The notes beneath the pieces are model-generated. The model had not been told where the DNA came from. It ran no database searches and worked only from the letters and a program-made list of their open reading frames with translations. 18,834 bases of DNA from positions 1-18,834 of the forward strand of contig CAJUPC010000031.1 of NCBI GenBank assembly GCA_910588555.1, in the 5' to 3' direction. This document shows, piece by piece, positions 1 to 7,062 of the stretch. The stretch comes from Candidatus Gastranaerophilales bacterium. GTDB taxonomy: Bacteria; Cyanobacteriota; Vampirovibrionia; Gastranaerophilales; Gastranaerophilaceae. The translations under genes and the position numbers were made by a program. Positions within the stretch are counted from its first letter, which is position 1. The number at the start of each line of letters is the position of its first letter.

Positions 1-21
1 TTCAACTTTAAAATTAATTAT

Positions 22-294
22 ATGCATAAATTTTTAGACAAAAATGAAAAAATTGAATTTATGAAGCAATTCATAAAATTTATAACCTCAACTAGAGGAT
101 ATAATTTAACAAATCTTTGTGAAAAATTACATAAAAATTATGGTAGAAAACAAGATTTGTCTAATTTTTCTGCAAAATTAAGACGCGGTTCGCTCACAAT
201 TTTAGAGCTTGCTGAGATATTTGAAGTTTTAGATTATGAGATTGATTTTAAAGATTTAAGAAAATATACAAAACGTCAGGATTTTAAAAATTAA
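22..294 (+). CDS. small XRE-like helix-turn-helix protein, paralogue 1 of 3
   Basis: A 90-residue protein, the first of three tandem paralogues. Shared columns are an IKxI-S helix, a G-x-x-L turn, Y-x-R, F-x-x-x-L-x-R-G-S-L-T and a last helix ending in a hydrophobic-(D/N)-Y pair. This four-helix spacing, ending in RGSLT-x-x-EL, looks like the second half of a Cro/C1-type (XRE) HTH domain, so a DNA-binding or regulatory role is inferred, not shown. The start is uncertain: the frame is open to the window edge, no Shine-Dalgarno is visible, and a TAAAAT hexamer at 9-14 sits just before the ATG, compatible with a leaderless start. A second ATG at 61 would start just before the conserved domain. 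Confidence 0.6.
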   Translation: MHKFLDKNEKIEFMKQFIKFITSTRGYNLTNLCEKLHKNYGRKQDLSNFSAKLRRGSLTILELAEIFEVLDYEIDFKDLRKYTKRQDFKN

Positions 295-420
295 TCAGAA
301 GCTTAATAATATTTAACAATTCCGTAACCTATAAATTAATTATATAACTCAAAAGTTTGTTATGCAACTGTATTGATAAAAATGTTACAATAACAAAAGT
401 TATTTAGAGGAATTTATTCG

Positions 421-663
421 GTGTCTGAAATAGAAATACAAGTGAAAACATTAAGAGAATATATAAAATTTATTGCCTCAACTAGAGGTTATACTTTGAA
501 TGCACTTGTTGAAAAGCTTAATAAAGTTTATAATCGGAAGCCGAGTGTGCCAAATTTTACAGCAAAGTTGAGAAGAGGCAGTTTAACTGTAAGAGAGTTA
601 TTGGAAATAGGCGAAATATTAAATTATGAATTTATCAAAATAAATATTGTAGAGAAAGTATAA
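421..663 (+). CDS. small XRE-like helix-turn-helix protein, paralogue 2 of 3
   Basis: An 80-residue protein starting at GTG 421, with AGAGG at 406-410 upstream. It is closely similar to the preceding protein across the whole domain (STRGY, then AKLRRGSLT in both). The C-terminal helix carries the alternating acidic/aliphatic pattern of the last helix of XRE domains. It has no enzyme motifs, signal peptide or membrane segment. It is one base away from the next paralogue, so the two are probably translated from one message. The 126 bases upstream carry no promoter I would stand behind. The HTH assignment rests on pattern alone. Confidence 0.65.
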   Translation: MSEIEIQVKTLREYIKFIASTRGYTLNALVEKLNKVYNRKPSVPNFTAKLRRGSLTVRELLEIGEILNYEFIKINIVEKV

Positions 664-664
664 C

Positions 665-898
665 TTGAACGAAAATCATAAACAACAATGTACAAAACTG
701 AAAAATCAAATTAAATACATCGTTTCTAACAAAGGGATGACGTTAAAAAGTTTTGTGCAAAATATTCATGATATATATGGCAGAAGTTCAAATGCGTCAA
801 GTTTTTCAACACGATTGGAACGCGGAAGTCTTACAATTTTAGAGCTAATTGAGGCGTTAGACCTTATTAATTATAAGTTTGATATTAAAGAAAAATAG
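665..898 (+). CDS. small XRE-like helix-turn-helix protein, paralogue 3 of 3
   Basis: A 77-residue protein starting at TTG 665, one base after the previous stop, with a GAGAAAG ribosome site inside the end of the previous gene. This suggests translational coupling. It keeps the family signature (IKYI-S, Y-x-R, F-x-x-x-L-x-R-GSLT, EL-x-E, NY) but is the most diverged of the three: its recognition-helix region carries different polar residues (SSNASSFSTRLER). If these are DNA-binding proteins, the copies may read different sites. The unit ends in a strong stem-loop at 921-948. Confidence 0.6.
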   Translation: MNENHKQQCTKLKNQIKYIVSNKGMTLKSFVQNIHDIYGRSSNASSFSTRLERGSLTILELIEALDLINYKFDIKEK

Positions 899-920
899 TT
901 ATATTTATTTCTTTATACTT

Positions 921-948
921 AACAGGCGGGATTTTTATCCCGCCTGTT
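921..948. terminator. convergent stem-loop between opposing genes
   Basis: A perfect 12-bp stem, AACAGGCGGGAT (921-932) with ATCCCGCCTGTT (937-948), and a TTTT loop. It lies between the end of the plus-strand HTH genes (898) and the end of the minus-strand gene (963), so it can serve both. Neither side has a long U-tract, so strict intrinsic termination is not certain. Confidence 0.75.
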
Positions 949-962
949 GCAATTCTTATGGC

Positions 963-1271
963 TTATATGCCCAAAATTAATTTGTTACTCAATGATATCA
1001 TATCCATTGTGTTAAAAATATTTTGTTGTATCAGTTCTGCTTTATGCTTCTCCTGTTGTTTACCTCCTTCTTCTTGTCCAGGATTATTATTTTGGTTCTT
1101 GGCAGCCTCCGCCTGCGCTATAAGTATTTGTGCCTGAGCTTCTGTTTGTACCGAATTCGGGTCGATGCCGAGTGCCAGCAATTTGTCTATTGTTGCCTGA
1201 CTTAATGTTCTTCCTGTGTCAGTTGCCATTACAAATGACGGTATCTGATGTATTGAACTGATTGACGACAT
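963..1271 (-). CDS. small Gln/Asn-rich hypothetical protein
   Basis: A 102-residue protein on the minus strand. I choose the ATG at 1271 because AAGGA lies 7 bases upstream; the upstream in-frame TTG at 1277 would almost touch that ribosome site. It has a Ser/Ile N-terminus, then a helical stretch with LLALGIDP, then a low-complexity Gln/Asn/Gly/Lys linker and a hydrophobic end. No signal peptide, membrane span or catalytic motif is visible. I do not recognise a named family; the style resembles hypothetical proteins I recall from gut Melainabacteria, unverified. It has its own promoter (1296-1324) and is the only recognised full gene on the minus strand. Confidence 0.6.
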   Translation of the reverse strand: MSSISSIHQIPSFVMATDTGRTLSQATIDKLLALGIDPNSVQTEAQAQILIAQAEAAKNQNNNPGQEEGGKQQEKHKAELIQQNIFNTMDMISLSNKLILGI

Positions 1272-1295
1272 ACCCAAATCCTTTCTATTAGTCTT

Positions 1296-1324
1296 TTAAT
1301 ACTTTTTTTAAAAAAGTCAATCAA
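1296..1324 (-). promoter_or_regulatory. sigma-70-type promoter for the minus-strand small gene
   Basis: Read on the minus strand: TTGATT (1324-1319), a 17-bp spacer (1318-1302), TATTAA (1301-1296). The spacer is a near-palindrome of T6A7, likely bent DNA. The ATG is 25 bases downstream of the -10, with AAGGA between. Confidence 0.5.
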
Positions 1325-1382
1325 TTTTCATATATTTTTTATCGGACGTTTTTACTGAAACTTTAGACTTTTCAGGAAGGAT

Positions 1383-1412
1383 TTTACAATTCTTAAATAT
1401 TTATGGTATAAT
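1383..1412 (+). promoter_or_regulatory. sigma-70-type promoter for the TonB-domain gene
   Basis: TTTACA (1383-1388), an 18-bp spacer, then a perfect TATAAT (1407-1412). The predicted transcript start is around 1419, immediately at the GGAG ribosome site (1419-1422), so the untranslated leader would be only about 11 bases. Confidence 0.65.
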
Positions 1413-1429
1413 ATTAGTGGAGTTATATT

Positions 1430-2173
1430 ATGAAGAAACTTCTTATATTGAGTTTTATAATGTTTTTGCTTCCTTTGCAGGGGTTTTGTGCGGGTTATAT
1501 GAAAGTTCTGCCCGAGTTTTTGGAACCAACGCAAACTGCGTCTTATGAAGCTGTCAATGAAACTGTTGCGATAATTTTTAATAAAATTAAACGCGAGATT
1601 AAAACTGATAAATATTTGAAATACTATCATGATTTTACGCTTGTAAAAGATGACGGCACGCAAAATCAGGCTTATCATTATGTAAAAAACGGTAATGCGG
1701 AATTGATTTACAGTATTGATACAAATGAGTTGAGGTTTGTTTCTTTTAGACGTCCCGAACTTAAAAATAAATGTAGGATTTTATACGATTATCCGTCCGG
1801 AAAACTTCATGCTGTACAGGTTTTTGTGTCTGACAAAGAGTCTTATGTATTTGCGCCTGACGGAAAATATGTTGATTATGCACCTTATGTAAAAGAGGTT
1901 AGAGAAAAAGTAGTAAAATCCTGGAAAGTGCCGTCAAGAAAGCATATCGATATTCTTGCAAAAGGACAGAAAGATTTACTTGTGCAAATGGCACTTACTG
2001 TTAATAAAGACGGAACTGTAAAAAAATGCCGTATATTAAAATCATCTAAAATTAAAGAACTTGATACAAATGCCGGCGACGCAATTAAAGCTGCTGCGCC
2101 TTTTAAACCGTTCCCCGAAAACTTTTTTAACGAGGAACTTGTTATTATTTTGAATTTTAATTTTAGTCTTTAA
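1430..2173 (+). CDS. secreted protein with TonB/TolA-type C-terminal domain
   Basis: A 247-residue protein. Residues 1-22 are a signal peptide: KK, then a Leu/Ile/Phe core ending LPLQGFCAG. The Cys is not in a convincing lipobox, so signal peptidase I cleavage is likelier. Residues 23-150 are beta-rich with no recognised motif. Residues 152-247 match the TonB/TolA C-terminal pattern: a V-x-x-x-W-K-V-P helix, then a strand with NKDGTVKKCRIL, then a helix and PFKPFP. In Gram-negative bacteria this fold couples inner-membrane energy or envelope proteins to outer-membrane partners. There is no N-terminal anchor beyond the signal, so it may be a periplasmic binding module rather than true TonB. 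A similar domain occurs in the gene at 11121. Confidence 0.75.
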   Translation: MKKLLILSFIMFLLPLQGFCAGYMKVLPEFLEPTQTASYEAVNETVAIIFNKIKREIKTDKYLKYYHDFTLVKDDGTQNQAYHYVKNGNAELIYSIDTNELRFVSFRRPELKNKCRILYDYPSGKLHAVQVFVSDKESYVFAPDGKYVDYAPYVKEVREKVVKSWKVPSRKHIDILAKGQKDLLVQMALTVNKDGTVKKCRILKSSKIKELDTNAGDAIKAAAPFKPFPENFFNEELVIILNFNFSL

Positions 2174-2324
2174 TTTTTTTTTTTTTATATCCATGAAAAT
2201 GCCCATGGAAATACATACATGCTTATGCGTGGACTTTTCAAATTTGTAAAATGAGTTATACTAAGAATGTGGTTAAGGTTCACGCCCGAAGATGGCAAAA
2301 CCGTTTGCCGCACGAGGTAGTTGT

Positions 2325-2705
2325 ATGGGGTATATTCACTGCTGCGGCGCCTTGCACAAGACAAAGACATTTCGTATTGTGCCGCAGGATGATTTTGTGC
2401 TGTGCGAAGCTGATTACCTTGCTAAATGTCCCGTTTGCGGACATACGGTAGTTCAGCTTACAAGAATTGACAAAAACGACAATATTTCTGTTGTCAGAAA
2501 AATTAATAAAAAAGCTAAAAGTTTTTTTCAAAAACTAAAAACAATGATTTTGTATGAAATCAGACCGATTAATTATAATGTAATAAATCATGGAAGTTTT
2601 TATCTGAATTATAACGAGTTTGGAGTAAAAAAACGGTGTTATTCCAATTTAAATGCATTAAAAATCGGGCTGGCAGAAAATAAATATTTAAAACTCAATC
2701 CTTAA
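2325..2705 (+). CDS. small Cys-rich, probable zinc-ribbon protein
   Basis: 126 residues from the ATG at 2325, chosen because GAGG lies 7 bases upstream; an in-frame ATG at 2292 would add an 11-residue Arg/Ala-rich extension with a poorer ribosome site. Cysteines at 6, 7 and 27 and a CPVCGH pair at 35-38 suggest a small zinc ribbon. The C-terminal part is basic and ends in a strand-helix segment with YLNYNEFGVKKRCYSNLNAL. I recognise no named family. It is followed by a strong terminator at 2721, so it is transcribed separately from the virion cluster. It could be an accessory phage gene or a host gene. Confidence 0.6.
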   Translation: MGYIHCCGALHKTKTFRIVPQDDFVLCEADYLAKCPVCGHTVVQLTRIDKNDNISVVRKINKKAKSFFQKLKTMILYEIRPINYNVINHGSFYLNYNEFGVKKRCYSNLNALKIGLAENKYLKLNP

Positions 2706-2720
2706 AATTATCTTACTCTC

Positions 2721-2749
2721 GGGCGGGTTTTCCGCCCCTTTACTTTTTT
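2721..2749 (+). terminator. intrinsic terminator after the Cys-rich gene
   Basis: GGGCGG (2721-2726), loop GTTTT, CCGCCC (2732-2737), followed by a T-rich tract to 2749. It separates the left flank from the virion-gene cluster. Confidence 0.8.
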
Positions 2750-2770
2750 GCGGAATTATTATGAATGAAG

Positions 2771-2798
2771 TTTAGATATTTTTTAGTATGCTTATAAT
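2771..2798 (+). promoter_or_regulatory. promoter for the LuxR-HTH/amidase pair
   Basis: TTTAGA (2771-2776), a 16-bp spacer, TATAAT (2793-2798). The ribosome site AAGGA (2812-2816) and ATG 2826 follow. It is the first promoter of the virion cluster and lies directly after a terminator. Confidence 0.55.
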
Positions 2799-2825
2799 GA
2801 AATTTGAAACAAAAGGAATTAGAAG

Positions 2826-3086
2826 ATGGCATTAACACCAAAAGAAACTGAAGTACTGACTTTGGTTGCTCTGGGTTTTTCTGACAAACAAATCAGTATG
2901 AAATTGAAAATTGCTTATGGCACGGTAAGAAATCATGTAGACAGAGTTGTATTAAAATTACATGCTCAGAATAGAACTCATGCAGTCTTGGTTTACAAAA
3001 TTATTAATAAAGATTGGTTAGAGGAGTATTATGAAACGTATTATAATTCATTGGACTGCGGGAGGTTATTACCCGACGGAATATGA
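2826..3086 (+). CDS. stand-alone LuxR/GerE-type helix-turn-helix regulator
   Basis: 86 residues. Residues 3-60 match the LuxR/GerE DNA-binding domain: LTPKETEVLTLVALGFSDKQI, then a recognition helix YGTVRNHVDRVVLKL and the HAV helix. There is no receiver or sensing domain, so activity must depend on concentration or a partner. It has its own promoter and a ribosome site AAGGA 9 bases before the ATG. Its last 56 bases overlap the amidase gene in another frame, tying the two together. Placed first in the cluster, it is a natural candidate for controlling the virion genes; that is inference. Confidence 0.85.
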   Translation: MALTPKETEVLTLVALGFSDKQISMKLKIAYGTVRNHVDRVVLKLHAQNRTHAVLVYKIINKDWLEEYYETYYNSLDCGRLLPDGI

Positions 3087-3522
3087 GAAAGAGCATTATC
3101 ATTATCTGGTAGATAAAGAAGGTAAAATTCATAATGGTAAGTTTAAACCCGAAGATAATGAAATTTGTAAGGCAGGAAGATATGCCGCTCACACAGGCGG
3201 CGGGAACACGGGAAGCATAGGAGTTGCACTGTGTGCCATGGCTGGTTTTAAAAACCAATCCTGTGTCGGGAAGTTCCCGATTGTCAAGAAGCAATTTGAA
3301 AGCGCAATGGAATTGTGTGCAGCACTGGCGAAAAAATACCGCCTTGATATTACGCCGCAGACTGTTATGACGCATTATGAATTCGGGGTTAAAAATCCTA
3401 AAACTACAAGTGCGGGTAAAATTGATATTATTTATATCCCGCCCTATTCTTGGGTTGCAAAAAATGAAATAGGAAGTTTTATTCGCTCAAAAATAAAATG
3501 GTATAAACTGAAAGGGGAATAA
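3031..3522 (+). CDS. N-acetylmuramoyl-L-alanine amidase, T7-lysozyme type (endolysin)
   Basis: 163 residues, an Amidase_2 family domain over almost the whole length. It would cleave the bond between N-acetylmuramic acid and L-alanine in peptidoglycan. Probable zinc ligands are H7 (in IIHWTAG), H115 (in MTHYEFG) and D132 (in GKIDI). The spacing H115...K130-x-D132 parallels H122...K128-x-C130 of T7 lysozyme with Asp in place of Cys, as in many phage amidases. The AAHTGGGNTGSIGVALC segment (52-68) is the usual central strand. No signal peptide is present, so release would need a holin or spanin route. GAGGAG precedes the ATG inside the HTH gene; the tail gene starts 4 bases after the stop. Confidence 0.9.
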   Translation: MKRIIIHWTAGGYYPTEYEKEHYHYLVDKEGKIHNGKFKPEDNEICKAGRYAAHTGGGNTGSIGVALCAMAGFKNQSCVGKFPIVKKQFESAMELCAALAKKYRLDITPQTVMTHYEFGVKNPKTTSAGKIDIIYIPPYSWVAKNEIGSFIRSKIKWYKLKGE

Positions 3523-3526
3523 TAAA

Positions 3527-5035
3527 ATGGAAGTTGCATACTACAATTTGTCCGGCGGTATTAATCAAGCTTTAACTAAAACAGAACTCGGGATTGATAC
3601 TAAAAAAATTTACTGGTCTGATTCCAAAAATGTACAAATATTGCAAAACAGAGGTATTGTAAAACAAAAGGGTAACACTTTGTTTTTGGAAATAGGTGAA
3701 AAAATTACCGGCCTTTCTGAGTTAACAGCGTACGACAAAAGCAAACTTGTTATTACCACCGTTTCAGGGAAAATTTATATTTATGATGATAATGTTTTGG
3801 AAAATACGTTGCTTGAAAAAACTTTAACAGGAGTAAAGCCGGTATTTCAAAACTTTTTAAACGGCATTTTGATAATGACCGAAAGTGACGGTTTGTTTTA
3901 TATAAAGAATAATGAAAATTATGATATTGTTGACTGTAATTTAAAAGAATTGACGGGTGATACGCTTGTCGGGGGCACTATAGCTGTTTATAAAGGACGA
4001 GTTTGGGTCGCAAAAGAGGCTGCGTTGTATTACTCTGCACTAGGTACTTACAATGATTTTACAACAGCTGAAGATGCCGGATATATTAATGAATTTCATA
4101 CCGATACAGGGTCAATAACTGCATTGAAACCTTACAAAGATTATCTTGCAATATATAAGAAAAACAGTGTTTATCTTTTAACCGGCACAAGTCCTGAAGA
4201 TTTTGCCATTATGCTTTTTGCAAATAAAGGTGCTGTTAATACAAATTCTATTGTAAATGTTGAAAATAAGCAGTACTTTTTGAGCAACGGAATTTATGCT
4301 CTTGAGCAGGTTGGAGAATTAAACCAAATTCAGCTGGGAAGTGAGATTTCTGCAAAAATTAAGGATGAATTTTCAGCATTTCGAAATTTGGAAGACTCTT
4401 TCGCGCTTCATTATGAAAACAAAAGTCAGATTTGGTATTTCTTCCCTTATGCAGATGATAGCTATTTCCATACAATTTGGATAAATGATTATGTAAATAA
4501 AGCCTGGTATTGTAGAGTATTGCCTCAAAACATTGTTTGCGCGTGTGAATTTAACGGAAATATTTATACTGCCGATAGCATAGGAAATATATACAGAGAA
4601 GATTTCGGCAAAACATTTAACGGAAAATCTATTGATTTTATGTGGAAATCTCCGTTTTTGTCAATAACAAATCCGCACCACAGAAAAATGATTGATGAAT
4701 TTTATTTTTTGCTTGACACAGAATATGATAATAATTTTGATTTTTCTGTGTACAAAGATTATGACAGTGAATTTTCTGATGATATAGAAAGAATTTGTTC
4801 TATACATCATGATCATTTGATTTGGGCAGATGAGAATACGCCTGATACGCTTCCCTGTTTTTGGCCAAAAGATGACGAGTCTGTACCTGTTTGGTCTGTC
4901 AATAAAGATTCACTTGAAAAGGCTGAAATCTCAGAAGCAAATTATTCAATACAGCTTTGTGTGACAGGTTCTGAAACACAACATAACTGCGCTATTATCG
5001 GGCTTCAATTCAGAGAAGTTTATAACGATGATTAA
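3527..5035 (+). CDS. tail nozzle / packaged-DNA stabilisation-like protein
   Basis: 502 residues, beta-rich throughout with repeated short strand pairs (for example KIYIYDD, GRVWVAKEAALYYSALG, GNIYTADSIGNIYRED), consistent with a propeller-like tail protein. The N-terminus (LSGGINQ, then an SKNVQI-x-x-x-RGIVKQKGN segment) is the style of podovirus tail-hub proteins such as P22 gp10 and T7 gp12. These close the tail tube below the adaptor and hold packaged DNA. It is placed with the amidase upstream of the coat gene, whereas in P22-like phages it follows the adaptor. The stop is followed by a 120-base leader to the coat gene. The family-level call is by style and context. Confidence 0.65.
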   Translation: MEVAYYNLSGGINQALTKTELGIDTKKIYWSDSKNVQILQNRGIVKQKGNTLFLEIGEKITGLSELTAYDKSKLVITTVSGKIYIYDDNVLENTLLEKTLTGVKPVFQNFLNGILIMTESDGLFYIKNNENYDIVDCNLKELTGDTLVGGTIAVYKGRVWVAKEAALYYSALGTYNDFTTAEDAGYINEFHTDTGSITALKPYKDYLAIYKKNSVYLLTGTSPEDFAIMLFANKGAVNTNSIVNVENKQYFLSNGIYALEQVGELNQIQLGSEISAKIKDEFSAFRNLEDSFALHYENKSQIWYFFPYADDSYFHTIWINDYVNKAWYCRVLPQNIVCACEFNGNIYTADSIGNIYREDFGKTFNGKSIDFMWKSPFLSITNPHHRKMIDEFYFLLDTEYDNNFDFSVYKDYDSEFSDDIERICSIHHDHLIWADENTPDTLPCFWPKDDESVPVWSVNKDSLEKAEISEANYSIQLCVTGSETQHNCAIIGLQFREVYNDD

Positions 5036-5060
5036 TAAGTTTTCATAAAAAACATTCGCC

Positions 5061-5086
5061 AATATCTGATAAATCAGACCAATATT
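5061..5086 (+). terminator. hairpin in the coat-protein leader
   Basis: CTGA-TAAA-TCAG (5066-5077), with outer AATAT (5061-5065) and ATATT (5082-5086) able to pair across an asymmetric bulge. It lies between the nozzle and coat genes and is not followed by a T-tract. It may be a weak terminator, an RNA processing site or a stabilising leader for the coat mRNA. Confidence 0.3.
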
Positions 5087-5155
5087 AGGGCAAGGGGCAA
5101 AAATCCACTCATTTAAAAAATATAGTCAGTAAAAGAAAAAGAAAGGAAAACAAAA

Positions 5156-6028
5156 ATGACTGAAGGACAAACTACAACAACTCCCGCGGCTAATGCTTAT
5201 TCAGCATTTATCCCCGAAATTTGGAGCCAAAAATTAAACAATATGCTTGAAAAAGATTGTGTAATGCTTCAATGTGTAAATAGAAACTGGGAAGGTGATA
5301 TCAAAAATCAGGGTGATAAAGTTAAAATTATTACTCCGGCTGCTGTTTCTGTGTCAACATTAGGAAGTGAAAATATTTCTTACAGCGAACTTGCACCAAC
5401 TTCTATGGATTTGGTAATTGACCAGAAAAAATTCTTTGCATTTAAAATTAACGATGTTGCACAGGTGCAGTCTAATACCGATATTATGGAAGCTCATCTT
5501 AAAAATGCAAGAAAAGCTATTGAAGAAGTTCAAGACGCTTATCTTTTATCACAACATGCAAATGTTGATTCCGCAAACATTGTAGGCGGTACAGCAGCTA
5601 TTACACTTGATAAATCAACTATTTATTCTAACTTTGTTAAGTTAGCATTGTGTTTGAAAAATTCGGATGCTGTAACAGCAGGTGTAAGACCCTGGGTAGT
5701 TATCAACCCGACAATTGAGTCATACTTATTGCAAAGTACAGAATTTATCGGTGCAAACAATGTAGCTGATGAAACTCTAAGAGAAGGCGCAATCGGCAGA
5801 ATTGCAGGCATGGATGTTCTTGTAAGCACAAACTTGACTGCAGTTGATGGCAAATATTATGTACTTGCAGGTACAAATGATGCAATTACGTTTGCTTCTC
5901 AATTGTCAAAAATCGAATCTTTACGCGACAAAGACAGTTTCTCAGATTTGGTTAGAGGTTTGTACTTATATGGTGCTAAAACAGTTCAGCCGAAAGCTTT
6001 GGCTAAAATGATTGTGACAGCAGCGTAG
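5156..6028 (+). CDS. major capsid protein, HK97 fold
   Basis: 290 residues. An N-terminal arm (AYSAFIPEIWSQKLNNMLEK) is followed by the GDKVKI-x-TPAAVSVSTLG region and a long spine-helix segment around 115-135 (EAHLKNARKAIEEVQDAYLL). A later RPWVVINP strand and the GRIAGMDVLVSTNL segment are typical of P22/HK97-type coat proteins. At 290 residues it is near the minimal HK97 size and leaves no room for a P22-like insertion domain or N-terminal scaffold domain. A separate scaffold-like gene follows. It has a strong AAAGGA ribosome site and its own terminator-like hairpin downstream, fitting high expression of coat protein. It assembles the shell around the portal. Confidence 0.85.
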   Translation: MTEGQTTTTPAANAYSAFIPEIWSQKLNNMLEKDCVMLQCVNRNWEGDIKNQGDKVKIITPAAVSVSTLGSENISYSELAPTSMDLVIDQKKFFAFKINDVAQVQSNTDIMEAHLKNARKAIEEVQDAYLLSQHANVDSANIVGGTAAITLDKSTIYSNFVKLALCLKNSDAVTAGVRPWVVINPTIESYLLQSTEFIGANNVADETLREGAIGRIAGMDVLVSTNLTAVDGKYYVLAGTNDAITFASQLSKIESLRDKDSFSDLVRGLYLYGAKTVQPKALAKMIVTAA

Positions 6029-6037
6029 ATAAGTTTG

Positions 6038-6072
6038 GGAGGGTGAGTGAATTATTTCACTCATCTCCTTTT
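6038..6072 (+). terminator. terminator-like stem-loop after the coat gene
   Basis: TGAGTGAA (6044-6051), TTAT loop, TTCACTCA (6056-6063), with further G-rich/CU-rich pairing outside and TTTT at 6069-6072. Partial termination here would give more coat than downstream products. Confidence 0.6.
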
Positions 6073-6085
6073 AAAGGGAAAAATA

Positions 6086-6322
6086 ATGTTAATGAAATTA
6101 AAAGTAAAAATAAAAGAGCTGGCAAGAACTGCTGTTTATCATGCGGAAGAAATGCTTGGAAGCAGTAAGGGACAGGAGAAAAAAGCTATGGCAATTGAAT
6201 ATGTTGTCAGCAAAATCTCATTGCCTGCTTTTTTTAGGCCGTTTGTAAGAATTTTGTTTTCATCATTTATAGATGAAGCAATTGAGCTTGCGGTCGAATA
6301 CATGAAAAGTGAGGAATTATGA
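6086..6322 (+). CDS. small phage protein resembling the C-terminal part of LL-H-type holins
   Basis: 78 residues from the ATG at 6086, chosen for AAGGG upstream. An in-frame GTG at 6047 would start inside the terminator stem. The pattern of an AEEMLGSSKGQEKKAMA helix, a VVSKI helix and a final AIELAVEYM helix resembles the soluble C-terminal region of LL-H family holins. The usual N-terminal membrane span is missing; only a moderately hydrophobic stretch (ISLPAFFRPFVRILFSSF) is present. It overlaps the next gene by 4 bases (ATGA). The position between coat and scaffold is unusual for a holin, so it could instead be a head accessory protein. Confidence 0.45.
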   Translation: MLMKLKVKIKELARTAVYHAEEMLGSSKGQEKKAMAIEYVVSKISLPAFFRPFVRILFSSFIDEAIELAVEYMKSEEL

Positions 6323-6945
6323 ACACACAACAACCTAATAATGTTTCATCTCAAGCCGTAAATCAAAATGCGGCATTAGCAGCACAGCCGTTTGATTTCT
6401 TAAAACAAGCGGTTGTCAATGATATTAAAACAATCGAAAACCTTGTACAAACAGGAGTTATGACACAAGAACAAGGACAAAATTTAATGAATTATGTAAC
6501 TCAAAAGGCGTTTGAACAGTACACATTAAGTCAGCAAAATGCTCCTCAAGTACAACCAATGCCGCCTCAAACTCCCGCTACGGCTATGCCTGAAATTGCG
6601 CCCGAGTTTTTTAACCGCGACGGTAGATTGGATGTTTTCGATTATTTAAAATCTGCTGATGTTGATTTTGATGAAGATGAAATCTCAAAAATTTCTGCTC
6701 TTGTAGAAAAAATTGAAAGTACCGCAATAGAAAGATATTTGAGAGAAAAAGATCACGAAAAAACATTAAACAGCGAAAATGAATCCGCAAAACAAAGATT
6801 GCGCGCAAACGCACAAAACTCTGTTTCTGATGTGAATAAAAATATGGTTTTCACTCGTGAACAAATCGGCAAAATGAGTGGTGCGGAGTTTGCAAAACAC
6901 GAACGTGCAATTATGGACCAATTAAAAAAAGGACTTATAAGATAG
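6319..6945 (+). CDS. capsid scaffold-like protein
   Basis: 208 residues. The N-terminal third is Gln/Asn/Ala-rich, followed by a Pro/Gln-rich linker (about 75-95), an acidic helical segment (DYLKSADVDFDEDEI), a helical coiled region and a C-terminal TREQIGKMSGAEFAKHE segment ending in Lys/Arg. The charged helical make-up and the KMS-x-x-EF-x-K-x-E tail are typical of phage scaffold or head-morphogenesis proteins. These guide coat assembly and leave the capsid before packaging. It is linked to the preceding gene by ATGA overlap. It lies after the coat gene, the reverse of most phages. No protease motif is visible. Confidence 0.6.
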   Translation: MNTQQPNNVSSQAVNQNAALAAQPFDFLKQAVVNDIKTIENLVQTGVMTQEQGQNLMNYVTQKAFEQYTLSQQNAPQVQPMPPQTPATAMPEIAPEFFNRDGRLDVFDYLKSADVDFDEDEISKISALVEKIESTAIERYLREKDHEKTLNSENESAKQRLRANAQNSVSDVNKNMVFTREQIGKMSGAEFAKHERAIMDQLKKGLIR

Positions 6946-6966
6946 CAGACCCCGAAAATCTTTACA

Positions 6967-6994
6967 GGAAAAACAGTCAACAGACTGTTTTTCC
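6967..6994 (+). terminator. stem-loop after the scaffold gene
   Basis: A perfect 12-bp stem, GGAAAAACAGTC (6967-6978), AACA loop, GACTGTTTTTCC (6983-6994). The T-run lies inside the 3' arm. It ends the coat/scaffold unit before the adaptor gene at 7063. Confidence 0.7.
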
Positions 6995-7062
6995 GTGAGG
7001 ATTATAATAAACTGCTCATCAATATTTAATAAATAAAACTATTATCGACAGAAAGGATAAAA

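Noticed and set aside
22..898. Toxin-antitoxin system
   Set aside because: All three proteins are the same family; no toxin-like partner is next to them.
2251..2451. 66-codon plus-strand frame overlapping the Cys-rich gene
   Set aside because: Its second half is out of frame with the zinc-ribbon cysteines and has odd Cys/Arg-rich composition. Only the first 25 codons look coding, so it is kept as a finding, not a gene.
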